A DNA stretch of 64,000 nt from an uncultured Lachnospiraceae bacterium (GCA_910586205.1 CAJUGD010000016.1:1-64000); one strand, 5' to 3'. Positions 1 through 9,364 are shown, counted from the first letter of the stretch. The notes: a model not told the origin generated them from the sequence alone. Numbers and translations: made by a program.

Positions 1-209
1 ATCAGGAAAAAGCTGTGGAGCAGTTTGGGTATGAGAAAAAGCAGGAAGGCCGCGAAGAAGGCCGCATGGAAGGCCGCGAGGAAGGCGATTTGAAGCGGGC
101 GATGAGGACTGCATCCAATATGTTTAAGGATGGGGAACCCATTGATAAGATTGCAAGGTTTTTGGAGTTTTCACCAGAAACAATTTTGTCCTGGGTAGGA
201 AAAGTATGA
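1..209 (+). CDS. C-terminal fragment of an Rpn/PD-(D/E)XK transposase-like nuclease (cut by window edge)
   Basis: The reading frame is open from the window edge (frame starting at base 3) and ends at a TGA at 207-209. The visible part has the charged repeat EGREEGRMEGREEGD followed by a short helical end (ASNMFKDGEPIDKIARFLEFSPETI, split here as ASNMFKDGEP and IDKIARFLEF). This tail is typical of the Rpn/PDDEXK_2 family of recombination-promoting nucleases, which are abundant and often truncated in Clostridia. The catalytic part lies outside the window. A near copy of bases 3-31 recurs at 224-252, just after the stop, so the end of this gene has been locally duplicated. Family assignment rests on the tail only. 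Confidence 0.6.
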   Translation, partial: QEKAVEQFGYEKKQEGREEGRMEGREEGDLKRAMRTASNMFKDGEPIDKIARFLEFSPETILSWVGKV

Positions 210-297
210 TGACATTATTTGAACAGGAAAAAGCTGTGAAGCAGTTTGGTATAGCGGCTTTCATATAAACCGTATCCCCAGCAGGCATGACAGACAC

Positions 298-330
298 GGA
301 GGCTCTTTCGGGAGCCTTCTTCTTTTTTGT
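298..330 (+). terminator. Probable rho-independent terminator
   Basis: An AGGCTC stem pairs with GAGCCT across a short TTTCGG-type loop and is followed by TTCTTCTTTTTT. It lies after the nuclease fragment and would end its transcript. Confidence 0.6.
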
Positions 331-869
331 TCTCGGACGATATATTTAAACCTGCTGCAAAGAAGTTACCATATAGGCTGCGGGAGTGTAGCTTATGGTA
401 GAAACCCGGAACACATCAGCTTCCAGATCCTTTTGACTGCTGGAACCGATGGGAAATGATACATCAATCCAGACAGCCCAATATTGACCATTGATACCGG
501 CTGAAAGAATATAAAGCAGAAGAAAGAATCCAGTGATGATGGGATAACTGTGTGGATCGCTTATAAGCCAAGGCTTGCTTCGCAAAGCAATTATAGCGTA
601 TGGAAAAACGAATCAGGTTAAGGCAGTTATATGGAGTTAAGACTGAGTAGAATTGAGATATTTGTAGTAATAAAGAAACAATGAAACGGGTCTTGTGAAT
701 GGGGTTATACATGGGGAATATGGAATGCCGAAAGAGTGTTTACTGTATCTTGCGGCAGGAACAGCAACCCTGCAGAGCGAAGGATATAGAGCGGAAACAG
801 ACAAGGCAGCGGGATAGTCAATACCTGCCCCCGCCGCTTTTTCCTTTGCCCTGCAAACTGGAAGTTGTT
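331..869. other. Gene-poor stretch, no supported gene
   Basis: About 540 bases with only short open frames that lack a convincing ribosome site or a recognisable product. I see no RNA gene or repeat here. It reads as decayed accessory DNA between the nuclease fragment and the minus-strand gene at 870. Confidence 0.5.
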
Positions 870-1328
870 TTATTCCCTGGTGTCCTTCAGCCAGTCCATA
901 CCAGGATATGGCTCACATGTGTGAGCATACCATTCAACGCATTTTGCCGCCAACTCTCGATCCCGCATAGTGCATTTCAAAGGGAAAACGGACTGTCCAT
1001 CACTTGACGTAATGGGGGCTTCTTCATTAGAATCTAAAAGTTCCGGGTCAAAGCAAGCCCAAGCAGTATCTGTTTCAGAGTCCCAGATTTGTAAAAAAAT
1101 CAGATCAGGAGAAGATTCCATCATCAAAAAGCCTTCTTCGTTGTCCTCATCTGGGGCCATCATTACGCTGTGATATTTTCCGGTACGGACATTTTCCACA
1201 ATCTTCCGTATACCCAACTCTGAAATATCTTGGATTGTCTGGCTGGGGATCGCACCTCGGCTGGCCATTTGAATCTGAATGCCCTCTGGCATAGATGGGA
1301 CTTCACGCTTTCTAATAATTTCTTCCAT
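870..1328 (-). CDS. Hypothetical protein, possible immunity or cargo gene
   Basis: A 152-residue acidic, soluble protein with many tryptophans and cysteines and no membrane segment or catalytic motif that I recognise. The start is supported by AGGAAAGGTGAT about 6 bases upstream of the ATG. It sits directly downstream of a broken SUKH-like immunity gene on the same strand, so the two may have been part of a polymorphic-toxin immunity cluster. That role is inferred from context only. Confidence 0.5.
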   Translation of the reverse strand: MEEIIRKREVPSMPEGIQIQMASRGAIPSQTIQDISELGIRKIVENVRTGKYHSVMMAPDEDNEEGFLMMESSPDLIFLQIWDSETDTAWACFDPELLDSNEEAPITSSDGQSVFPLKCTMRDRELAAKCVEWYAHTCEPYPGMDWLKDTRE

Positions 1329-1361
1329 AAAAAATCACCTTTCCTTTCATAATCACAACTT

Positions 1362-1870
1362 TTAGTTTTCTATACAATCACCTGAAAGGAAAATACTGTC
1401 GTCAAATAGCGTGTAAATGTTTCCGCTTTCAGCGGCACAGGTTATTCCGTCTGGTTCAACAGTCCCTATGGGAAATAGTTTTTCACCGATCACTTGCTCT
1501 GCCGTTTTCAAATCAATTACGATTTCAAAGTCTAAAAAAGCAGCCCACGCATCAAAGGATGCAAATACCATTTTTCTAAATGGTTGACATCGCCATTACA
1601 TTTCCCCAAAAGATATTGACCAGATTTCGGTGAGAACTCTCGAAATTTCATACCGCCAAATAAATGTAAAGTTTTTCTTGCATACTCGAAACATGAAATA
1701 CTACTTTCTTGTTCTATTTTCTTTATCCACCTATCTGCTAAAAGAAAATCTCTTTTTTTCTGTCCAGCCATTATCGAGCAAAACCAAATACACATATTCG
1801 TCTATCAAGGAGATATTCATATCATTCAGATCTTCCGATTCCGATTTGCCGGTTAGTTTTCTAACCCCAA
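1362..1870 (-). pseudogene. Frameshifted SUKH-like immunity protein gene
   Basis: Three consecutive minus-strand frames read as one disrupted protein. The 5' part (about 1870-1730) encodes IDEYVYLVLLDNGWTEKKR, the middle (to about 1580) encodes FEYARKTLHLFGGMKFREF, and the 3' part (1571-1362) encodes FDAWAAFLDFE and a tail ending SGDCIEN. The pattern of a GW turn, then A..L..FGG, then GNIY near the end resembles SUKH-3 immunity proteins, which neutralise polymorphic toxins. Frame changes fall near A-rich runs at about 1770-1740 and at GAAAAATGG near 1580. If the sequence is correct the gene is dead. The family call is by motif pattern only. Confidence 0.5.
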
Positions 1871-2457
1871 GTATAGCACATTTTCCCGCCAGAAACAATC
1901 AGCGTTCTATATCCGTTTTGACTATCCAGACCGTCAAGGGTGCAGTTGGACAGCTTTCTGAATGAAAAAGGGGAAATCGAATTTTCAGACACACTCTGGT
2001 TCGGAAATTAAACAACATGATCCAAAGTTTAGAAAAGCCCTCTCTTTATTCAAAGAATGTCCGCGAGTTTTGGAATGATGAACACGTTTTCTGAGCAAAT
2101 GCTCAAGGCACACCTCAATCCAGAATTTGACGGTGCAAGTAGAAAAGAACATGGACAAGAGGGAAAGCGAGATCGTGGACGGGGACGTGGGGTATGAAAC
2201 CGATACCCCTGCCCGTGACAGCGGCCCGCGGGATCGGTGAGTATCGCACTGGTGGCCGCAAAGTTTAATGGAGCGGTTCTGGCAGTAAGCCAGCGCCGCC
2301 CCCTACATAACCGAGAACAAAAAATTCATAGGAAAAAGAGCGATAAAAGATGAAAATTTCCGTCGATCAAGTCCAGTATAAACGGTGTCGCAGTGCCGTC
2401 CGATGATTGACGAAACGCAGTTATTTCGGTATAATATCAGTAACAGGAAACACATTC
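1871..2457. other. Decayed accessory DNA without an intact gene
   Basis: Around 590 bases with many short coding-like pieces in changing frames, for example MMNTFSEQMLKAHLNPEF near 2080-2130 and a piece reading ESEIVDGDVGYETD near 2165-2205. Codon use in these pieces is coding-like, but each is stopped within about 40 codons. The composition is GC-rich compared with the flanks. This suggests remnants of a conjugative or mobilisable element, but I cannot name a gene. Confidence 0.4.
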
Positions 2458-2472
2458 AGGAGGATATACAGC

Positions 2473-3108
2473 ATGGTATGGGAGAATAAATTGGGCATCA
2501 CCGACTCTGCGGAGCTTGCCTGGATGGAGGAACGAATCAGCAAAACGAAGGCACTGGAGCTGTTTGAAACGGGCCTGTTGGATCAGTTTGAGATTGGGAC
2601 GTTTCTGGGGCTTGCGCAAATCCATCAATATCTGTTTGGCGAGATATACAGTTTTGCGGGGCAAGTCCGCACTGTGAACATCGCAAAGGGAAATTTCCGC
2701 TTTGCCCCTGTCCTTTACCTGCAAGCGGCGTTGGAGCATATCGGACAGATGCCGCAGTCCACTTTTGATGAGATCGTGGAGAAGTATGTGGAGATGAATG
2801 TGGCGCACCCGTTTCGGGAGGGCAACGGCAGAAGTACCCGGCTCTGGCTGGATGCCATTCTGAAAAAGGAACTCCGGCAGGTTATTGACTGGAGCCGGGT
2901 GGATAAGGAGGACTATCTGCTGGCTATGGAGCGCAGTCCTGTCAAGGATTTGGAGATCAAAACACTTTTGAGAGCGGCCCTGACCGACAGGATCAACGAC
3001 CGGGAGGTTTATATGAAGGGCGTGGACGCCAGCTATCACTATGAGGGCTATGATATTTTCAAGACAGCAGATATAAAAGTGAGTGCCCTCCCGAAAAGGC
3101 CTGACTAG
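2473..3108 (+). CDS. Fic domain protein (AMP-transferase type)
   Basis: The protein carries the full Fic signature HPFREGNGRSTR (residues 112-123 from the ATG at 2473). Fic enzymes transfer AMP or another phosphate-containing group from a nucleotide to hydroxyl side chains of target proteins. The upstream FGEIYSFAGQVR segment matches the usual Fic N-terminal helix region. The start at 2473 is chosen because CAGGAGGATA lies 6 to 15 bases upstream, whereas the longer frame from 2407 has no ribosome site. Length, 211 residues, fits a stand-alone Fic toxin. No antitoxin-like partner with an intact frame is visible next to it, and its neighbours are pseudogenes. Confidence 0.9.
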   Translation: MVWENKLGITDSAELAWMEERISKTKALELFETGLLDQFEIGTFLGLAQIHQYLFGEIYSFAGQVRTVNIAKGNFRFAPVLYLQAALEHIGQMPQSTFDEIVEKYVEMNVAHPFREGNGRSTRLWLDAILKKELRQVIDWSRVDKEDYLLAMERSPVKDLEIKTLLRAALTDRINDREVYMKGVDASYHYEGYDIFKTADIKVSALPKRPD

Positions 3109-3571
3109 GACACACAATAAATGGACAGACGTAAAATTAGAGCAAGATCGCACCTGTGTCCATGTTGTTTTACTTCTGGGGCTACTATGGCAGCGTGGGA
3201 TATCTCAAAAAAGCGAGCATCCTATGACAAAAGATGTTACTCCAAGCCGAGGGGTTATCTTCGTTAAGCTTGATACTCGCAGGACAAATGGATCATTACC
3301 CTGCTACACAGGAAAATATTTTAAGTTTGAGGGAGAAAAGATTATAGCCCATAAAATAAACCTCATTAAAATTGAGAAAAATGAATATGACAATCTATAA
3401 CTTTATGCAATTATCAGTCATTTTTGTAGGGAATTAAATCAGAAAGAAAAGGATAGGTATTCAAATACATTAATTGAGCAAATGAAATAATGAGGAAACC
3501 ATTGATACATAGCCGGGGAGATTTTCAAAGTCTCCCTGGCTATTATTATCTGAAAAAGGAGCTGATGAACC
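3109..3571. other. Remnant region with no secure gene
   Basis: A plus-strand open stretch ends at 3400 and includes the coding-like piece MTKDVTPSRGVIFVKLD (starting at about 3223), but it has no good ribosome site and no family I recognise. A small stem around 3515-3550 precedes the next gene. Most likely more debris of the accessory patch. Confidence 0.35.
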
Positions 3572-3910
3572 ATGACAGGCGAGGAACTGTGTACCAAACT
3601 GCACCAGAGCATGACCGCCGAGCAGGAGCATTATCGAAACTAGCTACTGGGCCAGCCCCCTGATAAAATGCTGTCTCATGCCCTTGAGTACACCATTTGG
3701 GAGGACATTGTGGAAATGGCAAAGGAAGGTGAGCTGCAGCCGGGACAGGCTGGAACGCTGCTGAAATCCCGTACCCCGCTGGCCGATGTATTCCAACAGT
3801 GGCGCAATCATCAAACTGGATATTTTGGGGGCATTCAGGATGCGTTTGAGCGTTGCACAGACACCATTTCCTACAAACAGCAACAGAAATCCCAACGGGA
3901 GGGACGGTAG
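3572..3910 (+). pseudogene. DUF3848-like gene with an in-frame stop
   Basis: From an ATG at 3572 with AAAGGAG just upstream, the frame reads MTGEELCTKLHQSMTAEQEH, then Y-R-N followed by a TAG at 3641-3643, then continues in the same frame LLGQPPDKMLSHALEYTIWE to a stop at 3910. In relatives the interrupted position is usually tryptophan, so a TGG to TAG change is the simple explanation. DUF3848 proteins are common cargo of Clostridial conjugative elements, with no established function. A downstream restart is possible but unlikely to give a functional product. Confidence 0.55.
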
Positions 3911-4094
3911 ATGGGCTATGTCACGCTGGAACAGATCACCCAGGACAAGGAGCTTGACCTATTGACCTACCTCCAACAATATGACCAATATCCAGACCGA
4001 GGAAAATGGGGATCTCTATTGGGAAAAAAATATAAACGACATTGAGGGCTACATGGCATTTCTTGATTCTTTTATCAGAGGCGCTTTGGAGTAA
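3911..4094 (+). pseudogene. Frameshifted small cargo gene
   Basis: Starts at an ATG directly after the previous stop and reads MGYVTLEQITQDKELDLLTY. Near 3980 the coding potential moves to another frame, which continues EENGDLYWEKNINDIEGYMA to a TAA at 4092-4094. The original frame stops at 4045. The two halves look like one broken gene downstream of the DUF3848-like gene. Confidence 0.45.
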
Positions 4095-4431
4095 TTTGTG
4101 AGAAAGTCTTGTCAGCTTAACTAAAATAACGTATACTTATTCAGAACGGTTTCATAAAAAACGGGTGCTCTGATGCTGGTTTGTGTGATGTTTTGTACGC
4201 ATTAATACGGTTTTGCATAAAAAAATCCGTTATACAAAAAAATCAAAAAAGTGCGAACGAAAAAATGTATCCTTGTTACACGGACATTTCCACGTTTAAG
4301 GAAAAATTTCCAAGGAAAAAATAAACCGTCCGATTCGTATGCCAGGCATATCTTCTTCCCTTGGAATTACAGCGGAAGAATCAACATGAAACCTTGAAAA
4401 ATCCCGTAAAATCAAGGAAAATGAGGTATTT
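4095..4431. other. Boundary between accessory patch and housekeeping run
   Basis: AT-rich intergenic stretch of about 340 bases. It should hold the promoter of the radical SAM operon, but I cannot fix a convincing -35/-10 pair. No repeat or RNA gene seen. Confidence 0.4.
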
Positions 4432-6300
4432 ATGAGAAAATTAGCATTAAGTGATGAAATACTTTTATCGGTCCAACAACCCGTCCGCTACATTGGCGGA
4501 GAGGTGAACATGTGTATCAAAAATCCGTCCCAGGTGGACATTCGTTTTGCCATGTGTTTCCCGGACGTCTACGAGATCGGCATGTCCCATTTAGGAATGC
4601 AGATTCTCTACGACATGTTCAATCGCCGGGACGATGTATACTGTGAGCGGGTATTTTCTCCCTGGACAGATCTAGACAAGGTGATGCGGCAGAATCAGAT
4701 ACCCTTGTTTGCTTTAGAATCCCAGGATCCGGTCAAGGATTTTGACTTTTTGGGAATCACAATTCAATATGAGATGTGCTATACCAATATTTTACAGGTT
4801 CTGGACCTAAGTCAAATCCCGCTTCATGGAGCAGACAGGAAGGACGGGGATCCGATTGTGATCGGAGGCGGACCATGTGCGTATAATCCGGAACCGCTGG
4901 CAGACTTTTTTGATCTGTTTTATATTGGAGAGGGAGAAACTCAATATGACACGCTGTTTGACCTATATAAAGAAATACGAAAAAGCGGAAAAAGCCGGCG
5001 GGATTTCTTAGAGGAAGCAGCCAAACTTCCGGGAATCTATGTTCCCATGTTTTATCATGTCACTTACAAAGAAGATGGAACCATTGATTCCTTTCTGCCC
5101 AATCAGGACGGGATTCCCAAAACCATCTCCAAGGAGCTGGTACAAAACTTAGATGATGCGACGTATATTGCTGATCCTATTGTTCCTTTTATCAAAGTAA
5201 CCCAGGACCGGGTCGTTTTGGAGATTCAGCGTGGCTGTATCCGCGGCTGCCGGTTCTGTCAGGCCGGGAATATTTATCGTCCCCTGCGGGAGCACAGCCT
5301 GGAATATTTGAAAAATTATGCCCGCCAGATGTTGAACAGTACTGGACATGAGGAGATTTCTTTAAGCTCCTTAAGCTCTAGTGACTACAGTTGTTTAAAA
5401 GAGCTGGTCACATTTCTAATCGATGAGTTTCATGGAAAAGGGGTGAATATTTCCCTGCCTTCTCTGCGGATCGATGCATTTTCTCTGGATGTCATGAGCA
5501 AAGTGCAGGATGTGAAAAAAAGCAGCCTGACCTTTGCCCCGGAAGCCGGTACTCAGCGTCTGCGCGATGTGATCAATAAAGGGCTTACAGAGGAAGTCAT
5601 CTTAAGAGGCGCAGCAGAAGCATTTCACGGAGGATGGAATCGAGTTAAGCTATATTTTATGTTGGGACTTCCCACAGAGACCGTGGAAGACAGGGAGGGG
5701 ATCGCCCTGTTGGCCGAAAAGGTGGCAGAAACCTTTTACGATGAAATTCCCAAGGAAAAACGCCACGGCAGGGTACAGGTCTTGGCAAGCTCCTCCTTTT
5801 TTGTGCCAAAACCGTTTACACCGTTTCAGTGGGCTGCCATGTGTACCGGAGAGGAATTTTTACAGCGGGCCTATACCGTAAAGGATAAATTTAAAGAAAT
5901 GAAAAATAAAAAGAGCTTAAAGTATACCTACCATGATGCAGATGTAACTGTGCTGGAAGGGGTGCTGGCCAGAGGGGATCGGAGGGTAGCGGCTGTGATT
6001 GAAAAGGCATATGAAAAAGGCGCTCTTTATGATTCCTGGACAGAATATTTCCATAATCACATATGGATGGAAGCTTTTGAGGAATGTGGAGTGGATATTG
6101 CCTTTTATACTACCAGAGAGCGGAGCATTGACGAGGTATTTCCCTGGGACTTTATTGATGCAGGCGTAACCAAAGAATTTTTAAAGCGGGAGTGGGAAAA
6201 TGCCATGAAAGGGCAGGTGACGCCGAATTGCCGCCAGCAGTGTTCCGGCTGCGGCGCCAGAAGCTATAAAGGAGGTGTCTGCTTTGAAAATCCGAATTAA
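4432..6300 (+). CDS. B12-binding-type radical SAM protein (TIGR03960-like)
   Basis: A 622-residue protein with an N-terminal cobalamin-binding-like domain (PDVYEIGMSHLG, then GGGPCAYNPEPLADF) and a radical SAM core with the cluster motif CIRGCRFCQAG. A Cys-rich end (CRQQCSGCGARS) closes the protein. This family is almost always next to, or fused with, a DUF2344 protein, and that gene overlaps its 3' end here. The substrate of the pair is not established; the conserved link to ribonuclease E/G and to ribosomal genes suggests an RNA or ribosome modification, which is inference. Confidence 0.9.
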   Translation: MRKLALSDEILLSVQQPVRYIGGEVNMCIKNPSQVDIRFAMCFPDVYEIGMSHLGMQILYDMFNRRDDVYCERVFSPWTDLDKVMRQNQIPLFALESQDPVKDFDFLGITIQYEMCYTNILQVLDLSQIPLHGADRKDGDPIVIGGGPCAYNPEPLADFFDLFYIGEGETQYDTLFDLYKEIRKSGKSRRDFLEEAAKLPGIYVPMFYHVTYKEDGTIDSFLPNQDGIPKTISKELVQNLDDATYIADPIVPFIKVTQDRVVLEIQRGCIRGCRFCQAGNIYRPLREHSLEYLKNYARQMLNSTGHEEISLSSLSSSDYSCLKELVTFLIDEFHGKGVNISLPSLRIDAFSLDVMSKVQDVKKSSLTFAPEAGTQRLRDVINKGLTEEVILRGAAEAFHGGWNRVKLYFMLGLPTETVEDREGIALLAEKVAETFYDEIPKEKRHGRVQVLASSSFFVPKPFTPFQWAAMCTGEEFLQRAYTVKDKFKEMKNKKSLKYTYHDADVTVLEGVLARGDRRVAAVIEKAYEKGALYDSWTEYFHNHIWMEAFEECGVDIAFYTTRERSIDEVFPWDFIDAGVTKEFLKREWENAMKGQVTPNCRQQCSGCGARSYKGGVCFENPN

Positions 6301-7009
6301 ATTTGCCAAAGAGGGTGCCATGAAATTCATCGGCCATCTGGACATGATGCGTTTTTTTCAGAAGGTAATGCGCCGGGCCCAGGTAGATATCCGTTATAGC
6401 GAGGGATTCAGCCCTCACCAGATTATGTCTTTTGCCGCGCCCTTAGGCGTAGGAGTGACAAGCCGGGCCGAATACGTGGACATTGAAGTGTTGTCTACAG
6501 ATTCTTCTGAAAAAATGCTTCAGCGGCTCAACCGTGTTTTGACAGAAGGAGTGGAAGTCTTAAGCTATAAACGACTTCCGGATCATGCGGCAGCCGCTAT
6601 GTCTGTGGTAGCGGCTGCTGATTATACGATACGTTTCCGGGAAGGCTATGAGCCGGAAGACTGGCCAGATTTTGTCAGAGGGCTGGATGAATTTCTTCGG
6701 CAGGATTCGATTCTTGTGTTAAAAAAGACAAAAAAGGGAGAACGTTCGATTGATATTAGGCCATGGATCTACAAGCTGGAAAAGGACATTTCTGAAGATG
6801 GAATCAACCAGTTAAAAATCCGGGTGGCAGCAGGCAGCGCCGCTAATCTAAAGCCTGAGCTGGTTATTCAGGCTTATATGGAGAGCCGCGGGCAAAAACT
6901 TGAGGAATTTGCTTTGCTTATCCATCGGGATGAGGTTTATGCTAACCGAGCAGAGACAGGAAAACCTGATTTTTGTCCTTTAGAGCAGATGGGAGAGAAT
7001 ATTGAATAA
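6284..7009 (+). CDS. TIGR03936 / DUF2344 radical SAM-associated protein
   Basis: Companion of the preceding radical SAM protein. It begins KIRIKFAKEGAMKFIGHLDM and contains RYSEGFSPHQIMSFAAPL, both hallmarks of DUF2344. I take the TTG at 6284 as start because AAAGGAGG lies 8 to 15 bases before it; a GTG at 6275 is the alternative but sits too close to the ribosome site. The gene overlaps the upstream stop by 17 bases and the next gene by 8, so the three are translationally coupled. Confidence 0.88.
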   Translation: MKIRIKFAKEGAMKFIGHLDMMRFFQKVMRRAQVDIRYSEGFSPHQIMSFAAPLGVGVTSRAEYVDIEVLSTDSSEKMLQRLNRVLTEGVEVLSYKRLPDHAAAAMSVVAAADYTIRFREGYEPEDWPDFVRGLDEFLRQDSILVLKKTKKGERSIDIRPWIYKLEKDISEDGINQLKIRVAAGSAANLKPELVIQAYMESRGQKLEEFALLIHRDEVYANRAETGKPDFCPLEQMGENIE

Positions 7010-8252
7010 ACTGATTATTACCAGATGGAAGGAGCGGGTTTTGACCGCATTAGGCTCTGACCGGGAAATTGTGGAATTGAGCCTGGAAGAAAAAACATCC
7101 ATACTGGGCAATATTTATATAGGAAGAATCAGCCGGATTGTAAAAAACTTAAATTCAGCATTTGTAGAGTTTGGAGAAGGCTTGACCGGATATTACAGCT
7201 TATCAGACAATCCTGTTTCATTGTTAGCCGCGCCGGAAGCTGTCCCTTCCTCATCCCATCAGGACAATCCTGTTTCACAGAATCCAAATGATATTTCTTC
7301 TCAGTTTTTAAAGGGAGGAGATTCGCTGATTGTCCAGGTGGCAAAAGATGCCATCAAAACCAAGGATCCGGTATTGACCTCCAATCTGAATTTTGCCGGA
7401 AAATACTCAGTGTTGACAGTTGGGAAAAAATCTGTAAGCTTTTCTTCCAAAATTCATGATCGAACATGGAAGGATCAGATTCGCCCAAAGCTAGAAGAAT
7501 TAATCGGAAAGGAAACAGGCATCATTGTACGGACCAATGGATATGAGATGGAAGATGAGCTTCTTGCTGAGGTGTCCGGGCTTCTTAAACTCTACAGGGA
7601 AATCCGGACGGCTGCTTCCTATCGTACCTGTAAAAGCTTACTCTATCAGGCAGAGCCAGAGTATATAAAAAGCTTAAAGGGAAGCAGAACCGGCGCTTTA
7701 GAGGAGATTCTGACGGATCAGAGGGATGTATACGACCGTATCTACCGATATCTGGAGTGTAATCAGCCAGAAGATTTGGGAAAGCTTCGGTATTATGAAG
7801 ATCCGCTTATATCCCTTGCAAACCTGTATTCTTTAAAAAACGCCATGGACCAGGCATGCCAGAGACGGGTGTGGTTAAAATCCGGCGGTTATCTGGTTAT
7901 TGAACATACAGAGGCCATGGTGGTCATAGATGTGAATACAGGCAAGTATTCCGGAAAAAAGAATCAGGCAGATACAATCCGCATGATTAATCTGGAGGCA
8001 GCCAAAGAGATCTGCAGGCAGCTTCGTCTGAGAAATCTGTCAGGAATTATACTCGTGGATTTTATTGATATGAGAGAAGATCAGGATAAGGCACTTTTGC
8101 TGGAAAAACTGCGGGAATTTGCCAAACCAGATCCCGTAAAGACTACCGTGGTGGATATAACACAGCTTAATCTGGTAGAACTGACGCGCAAAAAGGGGAA
8201 AAAGCCTCTTTGGGAGCAGTTGGCCGGGATTGGAGGCAGTGGTTTTAGCTGA
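7002..8252 (+). CDS. rng: Ribonuclease E/G family protein
   Basis: A 416-residue RNase G-like protein. It opens with an S1-type RNA-binding segment (GNIYIGRISRIVKNLNSAFV) and has the catalytic DNase I-like region with VVIDVNTGKYSG and IILVDFIDM, where the aspartates bind the metal ion. It lacks the long C-terminal scaffold of E. coli RNase E, as usual for RNase G. The start is a TTG at 7002 overlapping the previous gene. The enzyme cuts single-stranded RNA in rRNA maturation and mRNA turnover. The region at residues 70-105 is Ser/Asn-rich and looks like a lineage-specific insertion within the S1 domain. Confidence 0.9.
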   Translation: MNKLIITRWKERVLTALGSDREIVELSLEEKTSILGNIYIGRISRIVKNLNSAFVEFGEGLTGYYSLSDNPVSLLAAPEAVPSSSHQDNPVSQNPNDISSQFLKGGDSLIVQVAKDAIKTKDPVLTSNLNFAGKYSVLTVGKKSVSFSSKIHDRTWKDQIRPKLEELIGKETGIIVRTNGYEMEDELLAEVSGLLKLYREIRTAASYRTCKSLLYQAEPEYIKSLKGSRTGALEEILTDQRDVYDRIYRYLECNQPEDLGKLRYYEDPLISLANLYSLKNAMDQACQRRVWLKSGGYLVIEHTEAMVVIDVNTGKYSGKKNQADTIRMINLEAAKEICRQLRLRNLSGIILVDFIDMREDQDKALLLEKLREFAKPDPVKTTVVDITQLNLVELTRKKGKKPLWEQLAGIGGSGFS

Positions 8253-8281
8253 TTTTGAGCTGAAAGTGATTGAAAAACCAG

Positions 8282-8310
8282 TTGACATTCTGATACTGCC
8301 ATGCTAGAAT
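8282..8310 (+). promoter_or_regulatory. Strong sigma-A promoter of the rplU operon
   Basis: TTGACA at 8282-8287 and TAGAAT at 8305-8310 are separated by 17 bases. It drives rplU-prp-rpmA. Confidence 0.85.
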
Positions 8311-8408
8311 AACAAAGTATGCCGCACAGTGAGGTTGAAAAGTTTTGGAATACAAAGCTTGTTTTCCAAACACCAAAACTGGCGAGTAATGATAATAGGA
8401 GGTGCCGT
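8311..8408 (+). ncRNA. Candidate L21 leader (5' UTR of rplU)
   Basis: About 98 transcribed bases separate the promoter from the rplU start. The leader contains a stem formed by GTTTTGG (8341-8347) and CCAAAAC (rough partner near 8373-8380), followed by the ribosome site ATAGGAGGTG. An autoregulatory L21 leader is well known at this position in Firmicutes. I cannot confirm the family consensus by eye. Confidence 0.5.
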
Positions 8409-8717
8409 ATGTACGCGATTATTGCAACAGGTGGTAAGCAGTATAAGGTAGCGGAAGGCGATATCATTATGGTAGAAAAGCTTGGTGTAAACGCCGGCGA
8501 AACCGTTACGTTTGACCAGGTTCTTGCAGTGAATAATGGAGAATTGTCTGTTGGATGCCCGACTGTAGCGGGAGCAACTGTTTCCGCAACCGTTGTGAAA
8601 GAGGGCAAAGGAAAGAAGATTATTGTGTACAAGTATAAGAGAAAGACCGGATATCACAAAAAGAACGGTCACAGACAGCTCTATACTCAGGTTAAGATTG
8701 ACAAGATCAACGCATAA
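8409..8717 (+). CDS. rplU: 50S ribosomal protein L21
   Basis: A 102-residue protein beginning MYAIIATGGKQYKVAEGD, the usual L21 start, and ending with the conserved KRKTGYHKKNGHRQLYTQVK block. It binds 23S rRNA near L20. The ATG at 8409 follows AGGAGG with correct spacing; a longer frame to 8319 is in the leader and is not used. First gene of the rplU-prp-rpmA operon. Confidence 0.98.
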   Translation: MYAIIATGGKQYKVAEGDIIMVEKLGVNAGETVTFDQVLAVNNGELSVGCPTVAGATVSATVVKEGKGKKIIVYKYKRKTGYHKKNGHRQLYTQVKIDKINA

Positions 8718-8719
8718 TC

Positions 8720-9064
8720 ATGATCCAGGTAACTGTATTAGTCGATTCAAAACAGCAAAACTGCGGGATTCTGATATCCGGACATGCCGGATATGCGGAA
8801 GCTGAACGGTATCAGAAAGGGCAGGAGCTGGTGTGTGCCGCTGTGTCTGCTTTGGCTCTTAATATGGCCAATAGTGTCGAACATTTTACAGACACGCCGT
8901 TTCAGGCGGACATGGAAGAAGAAAGCGGGATGTTTTGTTTTCGGTTTACACAGGAGGCAGACGCCAAGGCAGCTCTCCTTTTAAATTCCTTAATATTCGG
9001 TCTTCTGGATATTCAGGAGGAATATGGAGAGCCATATATTACAATCTGTTATAAGGAGGTGTAA
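8720..9064 (+). CDS. prp: Ribosomal-processing cysteine protease Prp
   Basis: A 114-residue protein (YsxB family) with the catalytic histidine in SGHAGYAEAE and the catalytic cysteine in ELVCAAVSALA. In Firmicutes this protease removes the N-terminal extension of L27. The gene is sandwiched between rplU and rpmA with almost no spacing, and L27 downstream has the matching extension, so function is well supported. Confidence 0.95.
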   Translation: MIQVTVLVDSKQQNCGILISGHAGYAEAERYQKGQELVCAAVSALALNMANSVEHFTDTPFQADMEEESGMFCFRFTQEADAKAALLLNSLIFGLLDIQEEYGEPYITICYKEV

Positions 9065-9067
9065 GTG

Positions 9068-9358
9068 ATGTTTAAGATGAACCTTCAGTTATTTGCTCAT
9101 AAAAAAGGTGTAGGTTCCACGAAGAACGGCAGAGATTCTGAAGCCAAGAGACTGGGCGCAAAGAGAGCTGACGGCCAGTTCGTATTGGCAGGCAATATTC
9201 TGTACCGTCAGAGAGGGACAAAGATTCATCCGGGTCTGAATGTAGGCCGGGGCGGAGATGACACCCTGTTTGCCAAGGCAGACGGTATCGTGAGATTTGA
9301 GAGGAAAGGCAGAGACAGAAAGCAGGTTTCTGTATATCCAAGAACAATCAGCGAATAA
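9068..9358 (+). CDS. rpmA: 50S ribosomal protein L27 with cleavable N-terminus
   Basis: A 96-residue L27 beginning MFKMNLQLFAHKKGVGSTKN. The first nine residues (MFKMNLQLF) form the Firmicute extension removed by Prp just before the functional AHKKG start. The ATG at 9068 follows AAGGAGGTG; the GTG at 9065 lies inside that spacing. Last gene of the operon, followed by a terminator. Confidence 0.98.
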   Translation: MFKMNLQLFAHKKGVGSTKNGRDSEAKRLGAKRADGQFVLAGNILYRQRGTKIHPGLNVGRGGDDTLFAKADGIVRFERKGRDRKQVSVYPRTISE

Positions 9359-9364
9359 AGACTG

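Noticed and set aside
1871..2457. Intact conjugation gene
   Set aside because: Coding-like fragments change frame every few dozen codons, so only debris is supported.
2437..3153. Minus-strand frame opposite the Fic gene
   Set aside because: The plus-strand frame has the full Fic motif and a strong ribosome site; the opposite frame has neither.
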